A stretch of 5,779 nt of DNA from Caldiserica bacterium UBA646 (GCA_002299965.1 DBOM01000005.1:1-5779); one strand, 5' to 3'. Shown: positions 1 to 5,283, counted from the stretch's first letter. The notes: generated from the sequence alone by a model not told the origin. Numbers and translations are program-made.

Positions 1-47
1 GTTGCCGGGCTTCACAGGGTCCGTCCCTCCACCACTCTTGATAAGAG
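1..47 (-). promoter_or_regulatory. SAM-I (S-box) riboswitch, 5' part, cut by the left edge
   Basis: Read on the minus strand, this stretch begins CTCTTATCAAGAG (47-35). It continues with the S-box core: GGTGGAGGGAC, then GGACCC, then GTGAAGCCCGGCAAC (ending at position 1). That order of blocks is the classic 5' half of the SAM-I aptamer, covering the start of P1, the P2 region and the conserved GAAGCCCGGCAAC segment. The 3' half of the aptamer and any expression platform lie to the left of the window. In this family, binding of S-adenosylmethionine usually causes premature termination of a methionine or SAM biosynthesis or transport gene. I infer such a gene just outside. A near-consensus promoter sits immediately upstream. 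Confidence 0.93.
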
Positions 48-69
48 TTTATTTTTTTTATCTAAATAA

Positions 70-97
70 ATTATACACAAAAAAAATGAAAAGTCAA
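70..97 (-). promoter_or_regulatory. Sigma-70 promoter for the SAM riboswitch transcript
   Basis: On the minus strand a TTGACT -35 box (97-92) is followed by a 16-bp T-rich spacer and a perfect TATAAT -10 box (75-70). The expected start of transcription is near position 63, about 15 bases before the first riboswitch base. Five of six -35 bases and all six -10 bases match the housekeeping consensus. The position between an upstream terminator and the riboswitch makes the assignment strong. Confidence 0.85.
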
Positions 98-130
98 ATT
101 TTTTTAAAAATTCTTCTGTGTTTACCATAC

Positions 131-160
131 AAAAAGGGGCAGGTGTACACCTGTCCCTTT
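131..160 (-). terminator. Hairpin terminator behind the stalk-domain remnant
   Basis: A 14-pair inverted repeat centred at 146/147 (133-160), with GGTGTACACC at its middle, is followed on the minus strand by TTTTT (135-131). It lies 23 bases after the stop codon of the stalk-domain remnant. The same hairpin stands 24 bases behind the stalk gene at the right edge, so it looks like the normal ending of this gene family. One pair (139/154) is G-T on the plus strand and therefore C-A on the minus strand, so the fold is slightly better in plus-strand RNA. It may act in both directions. It probably ends transcripts of the toxin-antitoxin module here. Confidence 0.72.
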
Positions 161-173
161 AAAAAATTTACTT

Positions 174-232
174 TTTAATCTATTTACCCGCCGTATGTGA
201 TCGTTATTGTCCTTGTATCTGGGTCCCAGCCG
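174..232. repeat. 59-bp direct repeat, copy A (stalk 3' end); copy B at 1481-1539
   Basis: Positions 174-232 align without gaps to 1481-1539 with 5 mismatches by my count (54/59). The repeat covers the last 15 stalk codons, the stop and about ten bases of 3' flank. The two copies bracket the MNT/HEPN module. Identity in the 3' flank, outside the coding part, argues for duplication of the locus end rather than conservation of protein sequence alone. Confidence 0.8.
184..231 (-). pseudogene. 3'-end remnant of a copper-amine-oxidase-N-like stalk domain
   Basis: Minus-strand translation gives GWDPDTRTITITYGG and a TAA stop (186-184). This matches the last 15 residues of the two full stalk domains in the window (GWDNDTRTITITYGG and GWDPDTKTITITYGG). 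Similarity ends abruptly upstream at position 232/233, where the frame holds unrelated codons and soon a stop. It is therefore a fragment, not a gene. The homology includes the sequence just behind the stop (174-183), which matches the 3' flank of the 925-residue gene, and the terminator, which matches that of the right-edge gene. I infer the original 3' end of the 925-residue gene or a sibling, separated from it by the toxin-antitoxin module. The 232-305 stretch between it and the HEPN gene shows no gene or clear terminator. Confidence 0.85.
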
Positions 233-305
233 TATTTTTGCCGTATCTTTTTTGTATAGAACTTAAACGTCACTCATCTTTGCCTGATATCTTTGGGCTA
301 TATCT

Positions 306-743
306 TCAAATATCGCTCCGCATAATTCTCCACACTACTTCTTTCTTAACTGCTTTTATAAATTCTTTTGCAATGTCAATTCCGTATGTTGCATCATCTT
401 TCATTACATCTACTTCTAAGCCGTAAAGCATTGTATGCCTACTCTTTCTGTAACTGTCTAATGTATTTGCGTATTCGGAAAGGTGGGGATATTTTTCCTT
501 AATGTATGTAACTACACAGATATGGCTTCGCTCTTTTATACCGTCTCTGAAGAGTAGTGCTCTTGCAGCATGAAACATTGCCGTATAGACAGAGACAACA
601 GCCAGATCATACATTTGATCCTTCACACAGAGGCGGGCATTAGATAGATGTCTGTTAGCATTTATAATTTCTTTATCTACAACACTTTTTGTGAATTTGT
701 ATTTACGAAGTAACTCTTTCTCAAAACATTCTTTCAGATTCAA
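306..743 (-). CDS. HEPN-domain protein, putative toxin/RNase partner of the MNT protein
   Basis: This 145-residue protein has the size and pattern of HEPN domain proteins (PF05168). Helical repeats N29-A36 and Y45-L64 include the family-typical block with FHAARALL at 57-64, and a charged motif follows at Y98-Y107. HEPN toxins of type VII systems usually carry Rx4-6H, and many also a modified Tyr. Here I see R99, R102, H103 and Y107, so R99 to H103 is Rx3H. This resembles the 'RxxR...Y' variant seen in many nucleotidyltransferase-linked HEPN proteins, so RNase activity is uncertain. The start is TTG (743-741). Its last two bases overlap the TGA stop of the MNT gene (sequence TTGA), which implies translational coupling, and no in-frame ATG occurs before residue 44. 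Known partners neutralise HEPN toxins by binding or by AMPylating them; that this pair does so is inference. Confidence 0.87.
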   Translation of the reverse strand: MNLKECFEKELLRKYKFTKSVVDKEIINANRHLSNARLCVKDQMYDLAVVSVYTAMFHAARALLFRDGIKERSHICVVTYIKEKYPHLSEYANTLDSYRKSRHTMLYGLEVDVMKDDATYGIDIAKEFIKAVKKEVVWRIMRSDI

Positions 744-1297
744 GGTAACTCGCTTCCGTAAAGCAAGATGTGGTCTTTCATTACCGTTGTGTAGAATGAA
801 TCATTTTCCTTTTTCAGCTTCAGCCATTTGCCTATGCTGAAAACTTCAATATTTATTTCTTTTCCGATTGTTTCTTCTACGTTGTGGAGGTGGAATTTTT
901 GTTTTCCTGAAGCTATGACAAGAATATCAATATCACTTTTTTCGTTGAACTCACCCATTGCATAGCTTCCATACAAAACAATGGAAGTTGGTTTATCAAA
1001 TGCTTCTGTAACTTTTTCTACAAGCCCTGCCTCGTGTATCAAGGACAAACCTATAAAACGCTTTAATTCGTTTGTAATATAGTTGTCTGTGAGTTTGTAG
1101 TAATGAGCTTGTCCTAAACCCAGGCTTTTCTTCTCTAGTATTTGTGATTCTAAAAGCTCCCTCAGCGTCTTACTGCATATGCCAGGGCTGAGATTTAACT
1201 TCTTTGCAATTTCTTTTACATACACTTCTTTTGAAGGATGCAGCGCAAAGTACTGCAATATTTTCCAGGAAGCATACTTATTGAATAATTTAATCAT
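740..1297 (-). CDS. Winged-helix / minimal nucleotidyltransferase (MNT) protein, putative antitoxin
   Basis: This 185-residue protein joins two parts. Residues about 8-70 form a winged helix-turn-helix of the ArsR/MarR type, with the KEIAKKLNLSPGICSKTLREL helix pair followed by a wing. Residues about 100-180 are a minimal nucleotidyltransferase (NTP_transf_2 type) with G110-S111 and S121-D-I-D124. E151, in a beta strand, is a likely third metal ligand. The catalytic set looks intact, so AMP transfer to the HEPN partner is plausible by analogy with type VII systems. An ATG at 1309 is also in frame, but the strong SD GGAGGT (1307-1302) lies inside its first codons and is 4 bases before the ATG at 1297, so I choose 1297. 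The gene overlaps the HEPN start. The HTH and the palindromic operator upstream suggest autoregulation. Confidence 0.88.
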   Translation of the reverse strand: MIKLFNKYASWKILQYFALHPSKEVYVKEIAKKLNLSPGICSKTLRELLESQILEKKSLGLGQAHYYKLTDNYITNELKRFIGLSLIHEAGLVEKVTEAFDKPTSIVLYGSYAMGEFNEKSDIDILVIASGKQKFHLHNVEETIGKEINIEVFSIGKWLKLKKENDSFYTTVMKDHILLYGSELP

Positions 1298-1318
1298 ATG
1301 AACCTCCATTCATTACAG

Positions 1319-1344
1319 TGAACACCTGTTCAGTATATTGAACA
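1319..1344. promoter_or_regulatory. Three-half-site operator in front of the MNT/HEPN operon
   Basis: On the plus strand the hexamer TGAACA (1319-1324), its inverse TGTTCA (1327-1332) and TGAACA again (1339-1344) form two overlapping perfect palindromes with spacers of 2 and 6 bp. Their centres are 10 bp apart, one helical turn, and the outer half-sites are direct repeats 20 bp apart, extended to TGAACACCT in both. The block lies 22-47 bp before the MNT start and overlaps a TATACT hexamer (1337-1332, minus). The obvious candidate regulator is the winged helix of the MNT protein. In RNA, TGTTCA/TGAACA with a 6-base loop could also fold near the SD. Confidence 0.72.
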
Positions 1345-1384
1345 CCTCTAACAAGTGCTGATTTTGCAATTCTTTTCATATTAA

Positions 1385-1411
1385 ATTATATCATAAATTA
1401 TTTATATTCAA
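1385..1411 (-). promoter_or_regulatory. Candidate promoter of the MNT/HEPN operon
   Basis: On the minus strand a perfect TATAAT (1390-1385) is preceded by TTGAAT (1411-1406) at a short 15-bp spacing, or by TTTGAA at 16 bp. This would give a leader of about 80 bases containing the operator. The flanking DNA is very A+T rich, so such hexamers are expected by chance, and a second hexamer TATACT within the operator (1337-1332) lacks a good -35. Transcription could also read in from the 925-residue gene, behind which I see no convincing terminator. Confidence 0.45.
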
Positions 1412-1480
1412 ATCTAATTTTAATCATTGAGTAAATCATAATAAATAACATATAACCAGCATTAATTTTTTGCTTTCCCC

Positions 1481-1539
1481 TTTAATCTATTTACCCGCCG
1501 TATGTAATTGTTATTGTCCTTGTATCGTTGTCCCAGCCG
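1481..1539. repeat. 59-bp direct repeat, copy B; copy A at 174-232
   Basis: This is the 3' end of the 925-residue gene plus ten bases behind its stop, repeated beyond the toxin-antitoxin module with 5 mismatches. Homology stops just outside: copy A continues to a terminator hairpin. Copy B continues into A+T-rich DNA with only a weak AGCA/TGCT stem (1477-1459) and no T run. Confidence 0.8.
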
Positions 1540-1911
1540 ACTTCACAACCAAGAGATTCAGCAACGAAACGGAGTGGCAACATTGTCCTATCGTTTACTA
1601 TAATTGGCTTTACATTATGATTATCTGGATCAATGTATACTTCTGTTCCGTTTACTCTTGCTTGTGGATTGTCTATCCATAATTCTATTACCGTTCCTTT
1701 AAAGTTGATTGTGACCTTTCTCTCTGTTCCGTCCCAGCTGATTGTTCCTCCCAAAGCTTCAACAATTGCTCTAATGGGTACAACTGTTCTCCCCCACTCG
1801 GGAATAATTACAGGCGTAGTGCCTCTGCCAAGGTCTATTTCCTGAGAAACATCATTTACGGTCATCATCGGATTGTCTGGTTGAAGTGTAATAACTATTT
1901 CTTGAGCAAGT
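1490..1911. repeat. 422-bp stalk-domain repeat, copy 1 (copy 2 at 5358-5779)
   Basis: This region aligns without gaps to 5358-5779, the right edge of the window, at an offset of 3868. By my count 1490-1809 has about 28 mismatches (about 91% identity), while 1810-1911 is identical over all 102 bases. Only four residues differ (T848I, E876G, N914P, R917K in the numbering of the 925-residue protein), so most changes are silent. The second copy may extend beyond the window. Confidence 0.92.
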
Positions 1912-4268
1912 AGTGTATAAGTCACTGTAATTGTTTTAGTTGCGGTATTACCCTCCTTGTCTGTTGCAATAATTGTTATTGTGTTTGTCCCTTTTATGAG
2001 GTTAACTGTTTTAGAGAAAAACCCATAATCAACAGAAACTTCACTGCCATTTACTGTTACTTTATCTATACCTGATTCATCATCAATTGCCATTCCTGAA
2101 ATGTGAATCGTATTTGTATCTACCACAGAATTGTCAGCTGGAGAGTTTATCTCTATCCTTGGCGGGGCTGTATCAGCACAGACAACAGTGACCTCGTCAG
2201 ACGGGTCAGAATAAACTGTCATTTCTTTAAATAAATTTTCTATTGTTCTTACATAGTAGTAATATGTTTTGCCAACTTCAATATTGGTGTCCGTATAAGT
2301 ACTTGTGAAAGGGCTAACTGTCGCAATCAATGCTTCTTCTCCTGAAGATGTTCCTCTATATATTGTGTAACCAGTAACTTCATAATAACCACTTGGATAT
2401 CTCCATTCGACCTGGTTCCATTTTAAACTTACAGAATTATTTTTGAATGTAGCCTCAAGATTTGTCGGAGAGTAAGGCAAATAGTTTTTCAGCCACTCTT
2501 TCATCTCTTCTAAGCTCAGTTCGCCATAGCTATCTTTCCATCTGTCAAAAAATCCAGTGCAATCTTCGCCTGTCAATTTACTTAGAGAAGCTTCAGCATC
2601 TTCCTTGGTTAATGTGTTTACATCATAATTCCCAAGAACGTATTTAGCAAAAACTCTGTAATGATCTAGTATTAAAATCCCCATTGGCAAGTCTATTGGT
2701 GATATAATAGCCATTTCAATGTCGACAAAAAGCGGGATTGTATAGTTGCGGTAATCATCTTTCATCCAATTATCTGAAGCTAAAACTTTTACAAATTCAT
2801 CGAGACCGTCTTTATATGGCTGAATATACTCTTCGACAGGAATATCTTCATAGCCGTCCAAATATTTTTTATAAAGAGCTGAATGGTCCTGGTTTGTAAT
2901 TAAATCAATCGCTAATTCTAAATCTTTATTGTTTATTTCGTGGTCTATATTTTTATATTTTTGATATAGATATCCAATTGCATCTTCTATAGAATTTTTG
3001 CCATTCGTTTCTTTTTGAATTAAATTGTCTAACCAAATACCTATCACGCAGCCTCTGTAATATCTCTCTTTTATTTCATATCTTGAAGCATATTTTGTTC
3101 CCTGTGCTGCCTTGTATACTAAGTAATAATGGTATATTTTGCCTAAATACGTCTCATCTCCCGTTATTTCATATGCCAACTTGTTGCCTAAGTATGATTC
3201 CCCTATACCTTTAGTGATTAAAGTATTACCTGCAGCTGGCGCAAACCCTTTTTCACACATCCATGAATACTGCAAATGCCCAATTACTTCATCATATCTC
3301 TCAGGAGACCAATACATATTTCCTCCGGCTATCATCGCTGCTCCCTCATACATCCATCCATCTTTGTTTTGAAACGTATTGAACATAGGAAAAACTGGGT
3401 AAGGATTTTCTCCAAACATCTTAGTCAATTCATTTAAAGCCAAAACTACTCTTTGGACATAGAACTGAATGCCTTCTTCTTTAGCAAGCCAAAGGCGAGC
3501 ACAATTGCTTTGATCGTCTTCGAAAACCCCAAATTTTACTACACAATCCCCAGCATTGCTTTCAGCATAGAATTTCATCTTTCCGAAGTAAATTCCCTGT
3601 CTTTGTACAAAATCACGAACTAGAGAATTTGTTATTTGAGGGACTTCATAATATGGACCCCGGTCAATATATGGAGTAACTATCTGCCAGTCGGCTGGTA
3701 AATTAAATTTTATTTTAATTTCTGTAACATTAGCAGAATCCCATGGTACCATGGATGTAAATTGCATGATAAGCATTCCGCACTCATTATCTATATAGAC
3801 ACCAGTTGATTTCTGGCCAATCTCGCGAGATTCTATAGGGTGAAACGGAATGATCTTACTCATATCATAGTCGATAAATAAAACTCCCCCGTTTTGATAT
3901 ACTTTCCATGCAAAATTTCCCAAGTATGCGACTGTGAGAGTCGTTGTTTGATTTCTTACCTGTAAGTTTGATATATATTCTTCTAAATTCTCACGCCCGG
4001 AAAAAATGCAAAAAGTGAATTCACCAGGGTTAAGATTTTTTATTTCTATATTCACATGAAATGTAGGTTTATCTTTCTCAACAGTAACTGTATAGAAAAG
4101 TTCAAGTCCATCAGATGTTTTTACAGTATCAGAGTTAGTAGTATTTATTATGGGGTGAGTAGTAGGAGAACTGCCTACCGCATAAGAGAAAGGAATATGT
4201 ATAGCATAAGTAAATAATAATGACATACATATTGTTAAGACAATCATCATCACTAAAATTCTTTTCAT
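1491..4268 (-). CDS. Exported multidomain protein with a degenerate M1/M61-like peptidase region, FN3, Ig-like and stalk domains
   Basis: The 925-residue product starts with a Sec signal peptide (K2 R3, hydrophobic 4-21, possible cleavage after SYA at 28-30). Residues about 55-260 are beta-rich. Residues about 265-600 are helical and recall gluzincin peptidases (M1/M61): YEGAAM at 307-312, then H331-L-Q-Y-S335-W where HExxH is expected, then K353-G-I-G-E-S-Y where the [N/S]EGF..Y glutamate motif is expected. Only H331 of the zinc/catalytic set remains, so I infer a non-proteolytic, possibly binding, protein. A fibronectin III domain (about 600-695) follows, then an Ig-like domain with GTNTITIIATDKEGN (760-774), resembling the Glucodextran_B/Big type. 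Residues about 796-925 form the stalk domain (PF07833 type, VVPIRAIVEALGG and MLPLRFVAESLG). Despite that domain's name, no copper oxidase chemistry is implied. The ATG at 4268 has GGGGG 8 bases upstream. The peptidase kinship is distant and needs a structure comparison. Confidence 0.8.
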   Translation of the reverse strand: MKRILVMMIVLTICMSLLFTYAIHIPFSYAVGSSPTTHPIINTTNSDTVKTSDGLELFYTVTVEKDKPTFHVNIEIKNLNPGEFTFCIFSGRENLEEYISNLQVRNQTTTLTVAYLGNFAWKVYQNGGVLFIDYDMSKIIPFHPIESREIGQKSTGVYIDNECGMLIMQFTSMVPWDSANVTEIKIKFNLPADWQIVTPYIDRGPYYEVPQITNSLVRDFVQRQGIYFGKMKFYAESNAGDCVVKFGVFEDDQSNCARLWLAKEEGIQFYVQRVVLALNELTKMFGENPYPVFPMFNTFQNKDGWMYEGAAMIAGGNMYWSPERYDEVIGHLQYSWMCEKGFAPAAGNTLITKGIGESYLGNKLAYEITGDETYLGKIYHYYLVYKAAQGTKYASRYEIKERYYRGCVIGIWLDNLIQKETNGKNSIEDAIGYLYQKYKNIDHEINNKDLELAIDLITNQDHSALYKKYLDGYEDIPVEEYIQPYKDGLDEFVKVLASDNWMKDDYRNYTIPLFVDIEMAIISPIDLPMGILILDHYRVFAKYVLGNYDVNTLTKEDAEASLSKLTGEDCTGFFDRWKDSYGELSLEEMKEWLKNYLPYSPTNLEATFKNNSVSLKWNQVEWRYPSGYYEVTGYTIYRGTSSGEEALIATVSPFTSTYTDTNIEVGKTYYYYVRTIENLFKEMTVYSDPSDEVTVVCADTAPPRIEINSPADNSVVDTNTIHISGMAIDDESGIDKVTVNGSEVSVDYGFFSKTVNLIKGTNTITIIATDKEGNTATKTITVTYTLLAQEIVITLQPDNPMMTVNDVSQEIDLGRGTTPVIIPEWGRTVVPIRAIVEALGGTISWDGTERKVTINFKGTVIELWIDNPQARVNGTEVYIDPDNHNVKPIIVNDRTMLPLRFVAESLGCEVGWDNDTRTITITYGG

Positions 4269-4271
4269 TAT
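4252..4271. repeat. Start-codon direct repeat, copy 1 (copy 2 at 5185-5204)
   Basis: Fifteen exact bases (4255-4269; minus strand AATGAAAAGAATTTT) recur at 5188-5202, with 18 of 20 matching over the longer stretch. Each covers an ATG and the codons for K-R-I-L, and each is preceded by a G-rich SD. The copies lie 933 bp apart and bracket the BRO gene. MKRIL is a common signal-peptide start, so chance or shared ancestry of leader sequences is possible. Confidence 0.6.
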
Positions 4272-4339
4272 TGCCCCCTTAATCCTTTTATTTCATCATC
4301 TCTAACATTGCTTTTTCCAGCTCTCCGTTTTTTGCTATC
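4269..4339 (-). other. BRO to exported-protein spacer with unexpectedly open frames
   Basis: The 71-base spacer carries the SD of the 925-residue gene (run of G at 4281-4277) and no clear promoter or terminator, so the gene may depend on transcription through the BRO gene. One shifted minus frame stays open from inside the end of the BRO gene to a TAA just before the SD, and would end KNGELEKAMLEMMK. The BRO frame itself is also open after its stop, ending in a TAA directly before the ATG. Either could be a relic of a longer coding end. I do not recognise either peptide. Confidence 0.35.
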
Positions 4340-5173
4340 TTAATCTTTTGGTTTAAGAAGCTTTTTATCTTCAGGTTTTTTTAGAAAATTCTTCTTTGAT
4401 ACTATAGATCGTTTAAGTCGTTTTTCTAATTTTTTTCTAGCATCTCCGGAGATTTTTCCTCCTGCTTTAGCATCGGATTTTAATTTTGGTACGTCTTTAG
4501 AATTTTCTGTGCGATGTATTTCTGTAGTTGCTCTTTCTCCTAACATCGTAAAAATCAATTCTAAATCATCCATATGGTCGCGAAGATTTTCTCTTTTTAA
4601 TCTTTTCAATTTTTTGTATTCACTTGGCGTTATGCCAAATGTTGCTTTAGAAATTTCTGCTGTCAAAATTTCATAATCCTTTTGTTCCTCTGCTCCTCGT
4701 TTCTGCCATTCATCCGTCAGGTCTTCGCGGATAGCAATGCCACGCATTCTTTTTTCAATCCAGTTATCAGAATATCCTTTGAGTTTATAAAGCATTCTTG
4801 TCCTTTTTGTCGCTAATTCCGGATTTTCAATTTCCTGCACTCGTTCATAGCCTACCTTTGCTAACCATCTTTTAAAAGGCTCTGCTTTAGGAGAGGGGAT
4901 TGATTGGATAATGCGGAAAATCCCTTCAGTGTTGGCGCAGTCCGTTACATATTTTTTACCGTCAGAAGCTTCTAATTTCAGTCCGTGACATTTTGTCACG
5001 ACCTCACTTTCTTCTTTCTTCAACCTTTGTTTCAACTTTCTCCAATATGCTCCAGCATCAATGCTATCCGTTAGCACTTCACACACATCAACTACCGAAA
5101 ACCACCACTCGTTGTTGGAGATGGTTTTTCTGATTTTTTTGCCTTTGAATAATGCAATTTTAGTTGTTTCCAT
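4340..5173 (-). CDS. BRO-N domain / DinD-like protein
   Basis: This 277-residue protein opens with a BRO N-terminal domain (PF02498) at about 5-112: the WWFSVVDVCEVLTDS block at 23-37, YWRKLKQRLKKE at 43-54 and the CANTEGIFRIIQSIPSPKAE block at 79-98. The middle part (about 113-212: ELATKRTRMLYKLKGY, GIAIREDLTDEWQKRG, AEISKATFGITPSEYK) matches chromosomal BRO/DinD-like proteins as I remember them. A lysine-rich tail (240-277) is probably disordered or nucleic-acid binding. BRO proteins occur in phages, mobile elements and chromosomes. Some are antirepressor-like, and DinD of E. coli is SOS-induced and antagonises RecA. The role here is unknown. The ATG at 5173 has AGGAG (5184-5180) six bases upstream. 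The start also lies inside a short upstream frame (5201-5160). The cassette is bracketed by 15-bp direct repeats. I see no phage genes nearby. Confidence 0.88.
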   Translation of the reverse strand: METTKIALFKGKKIRKTISNNEWWFSVVDVCEVLTDSIDAGAYWRKLKQRLKKEESEVVTKCHGLKLEASDGKKYVTDCANTEGIFRIIQSIPSPKAEPFKRWLAKVGYERVQEIENPELATKRTRMLYKLKGYSDNWIEKRMRGIAIREDLTDEWQKRGAEEQKDYEILTAEISKATFGITPSEYKKLKRLKRENLRDHMDDLELIFTMLGERATTEIHRTENSKDVPKLKSDAKAGGKISGDARKKLEKRLKRSIVSKKNFLKKPEDKKLLKPKD

Positions 5174-5201
5174 AATTTACTCCTACCAAAATTCTTTTCA
5201 T
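5160..5201 (-). pseudogene. 13-codon start fragment or leader frame (MKRILVGVNYGNN)
   Basis: An ATG at 5201 follows a strong SD, GGGGAGGT (5214-5207), 5 bases away. The frame reads MKRILV, as in the 925-residue exported protein, then GVNYGNN and TAA (5162-5160), overlapping the BRO start in another frame. The SD is stronger than that of the BRO gene or the exported-protein gene. Either this is the severed beginning of an exported-protein gene interrupted by the BRO cassette, or a short leader coupled to BRO translation. It encodes no recognisable small protein. Confidence 0.5.
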
Positions 5202-5204
5202 TTT
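5185..5204. repeat. Start-codon direct repeat, copy 2 (copy 1 at 4252-4271)
   Basis: This is the right-hand partner of the repeat at 4252-4271, with 15 exact bases at 5188-5202 and 18/20 over the longer stretch. It abuts the BRO Shine-Dalgarno (5184-5180). The BRO gene with its own ribosome binding site therefore lies entirely between the two copies. Confidence 0.6.
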
Positions 5205-5221
5205 ATACCTCCCCATTTTTT

Positions 5222-5260
5222 ATTTTACTGTCTTTGCAATTATTTCCAAATTTATTTTGG
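5222..5260 (-). promoter_or_regulatory. Candidate promoter for the BRO gene with an overlapping inverted repeat
   Basis: On the minus strand TTGGAA (5249-5244) and TAAAAT (5227-5222) are 16 bp apart, placing the start of transcription near 5215, just at the SD of the leader frame. The inverted repeat CCAAA-TTTAT-TTTGG (5246-5260) overlaps the -35 box and could be a repressor site. The -35 matches the consensus at only four of six bases, and the A+T-rich context makes chance matches likely. Confidence 0.45.
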
Positions 5261-5283
5261 GAGGTTTGTGATAAGTTTTTTAA

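Noticed and set aside
184..258. A 27-codon GTG-started frame ending in the stalk remnant
   Set aside because: It has no ribosome site and unrelated upstream codons. It is better explained as a truncated domain end.
1298..1309. Upstream ATG at 1309 as start of the MNT protein
   Set aside because: It would place the GGAGGT ribosome site inside the coding region. The ATG at 1297 has that site at proper spacing.
1322..1329. ACACCTGT shared by the operator and the terminator hairpin at 147-154
   Set aside because: An eight-base match within different palindromes. The half-site of the operator (TGAACA) is absent from the hairpin, so a common regulator is not supported.
1459..1477. Terminator behind the 925-residue gene
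   Set aside because: Only a 4-5 bp AGCA/TGCT stem and no following T run on the minus strand. It is too weak to call.
1470..1845. Plus-strand frames within the stalk domain (70 codons each), repeated at 5501-5713
   Set aside because: They are antisense shadows of the strongly conserved stalk domain. Their repetition follows from the repeat itself.
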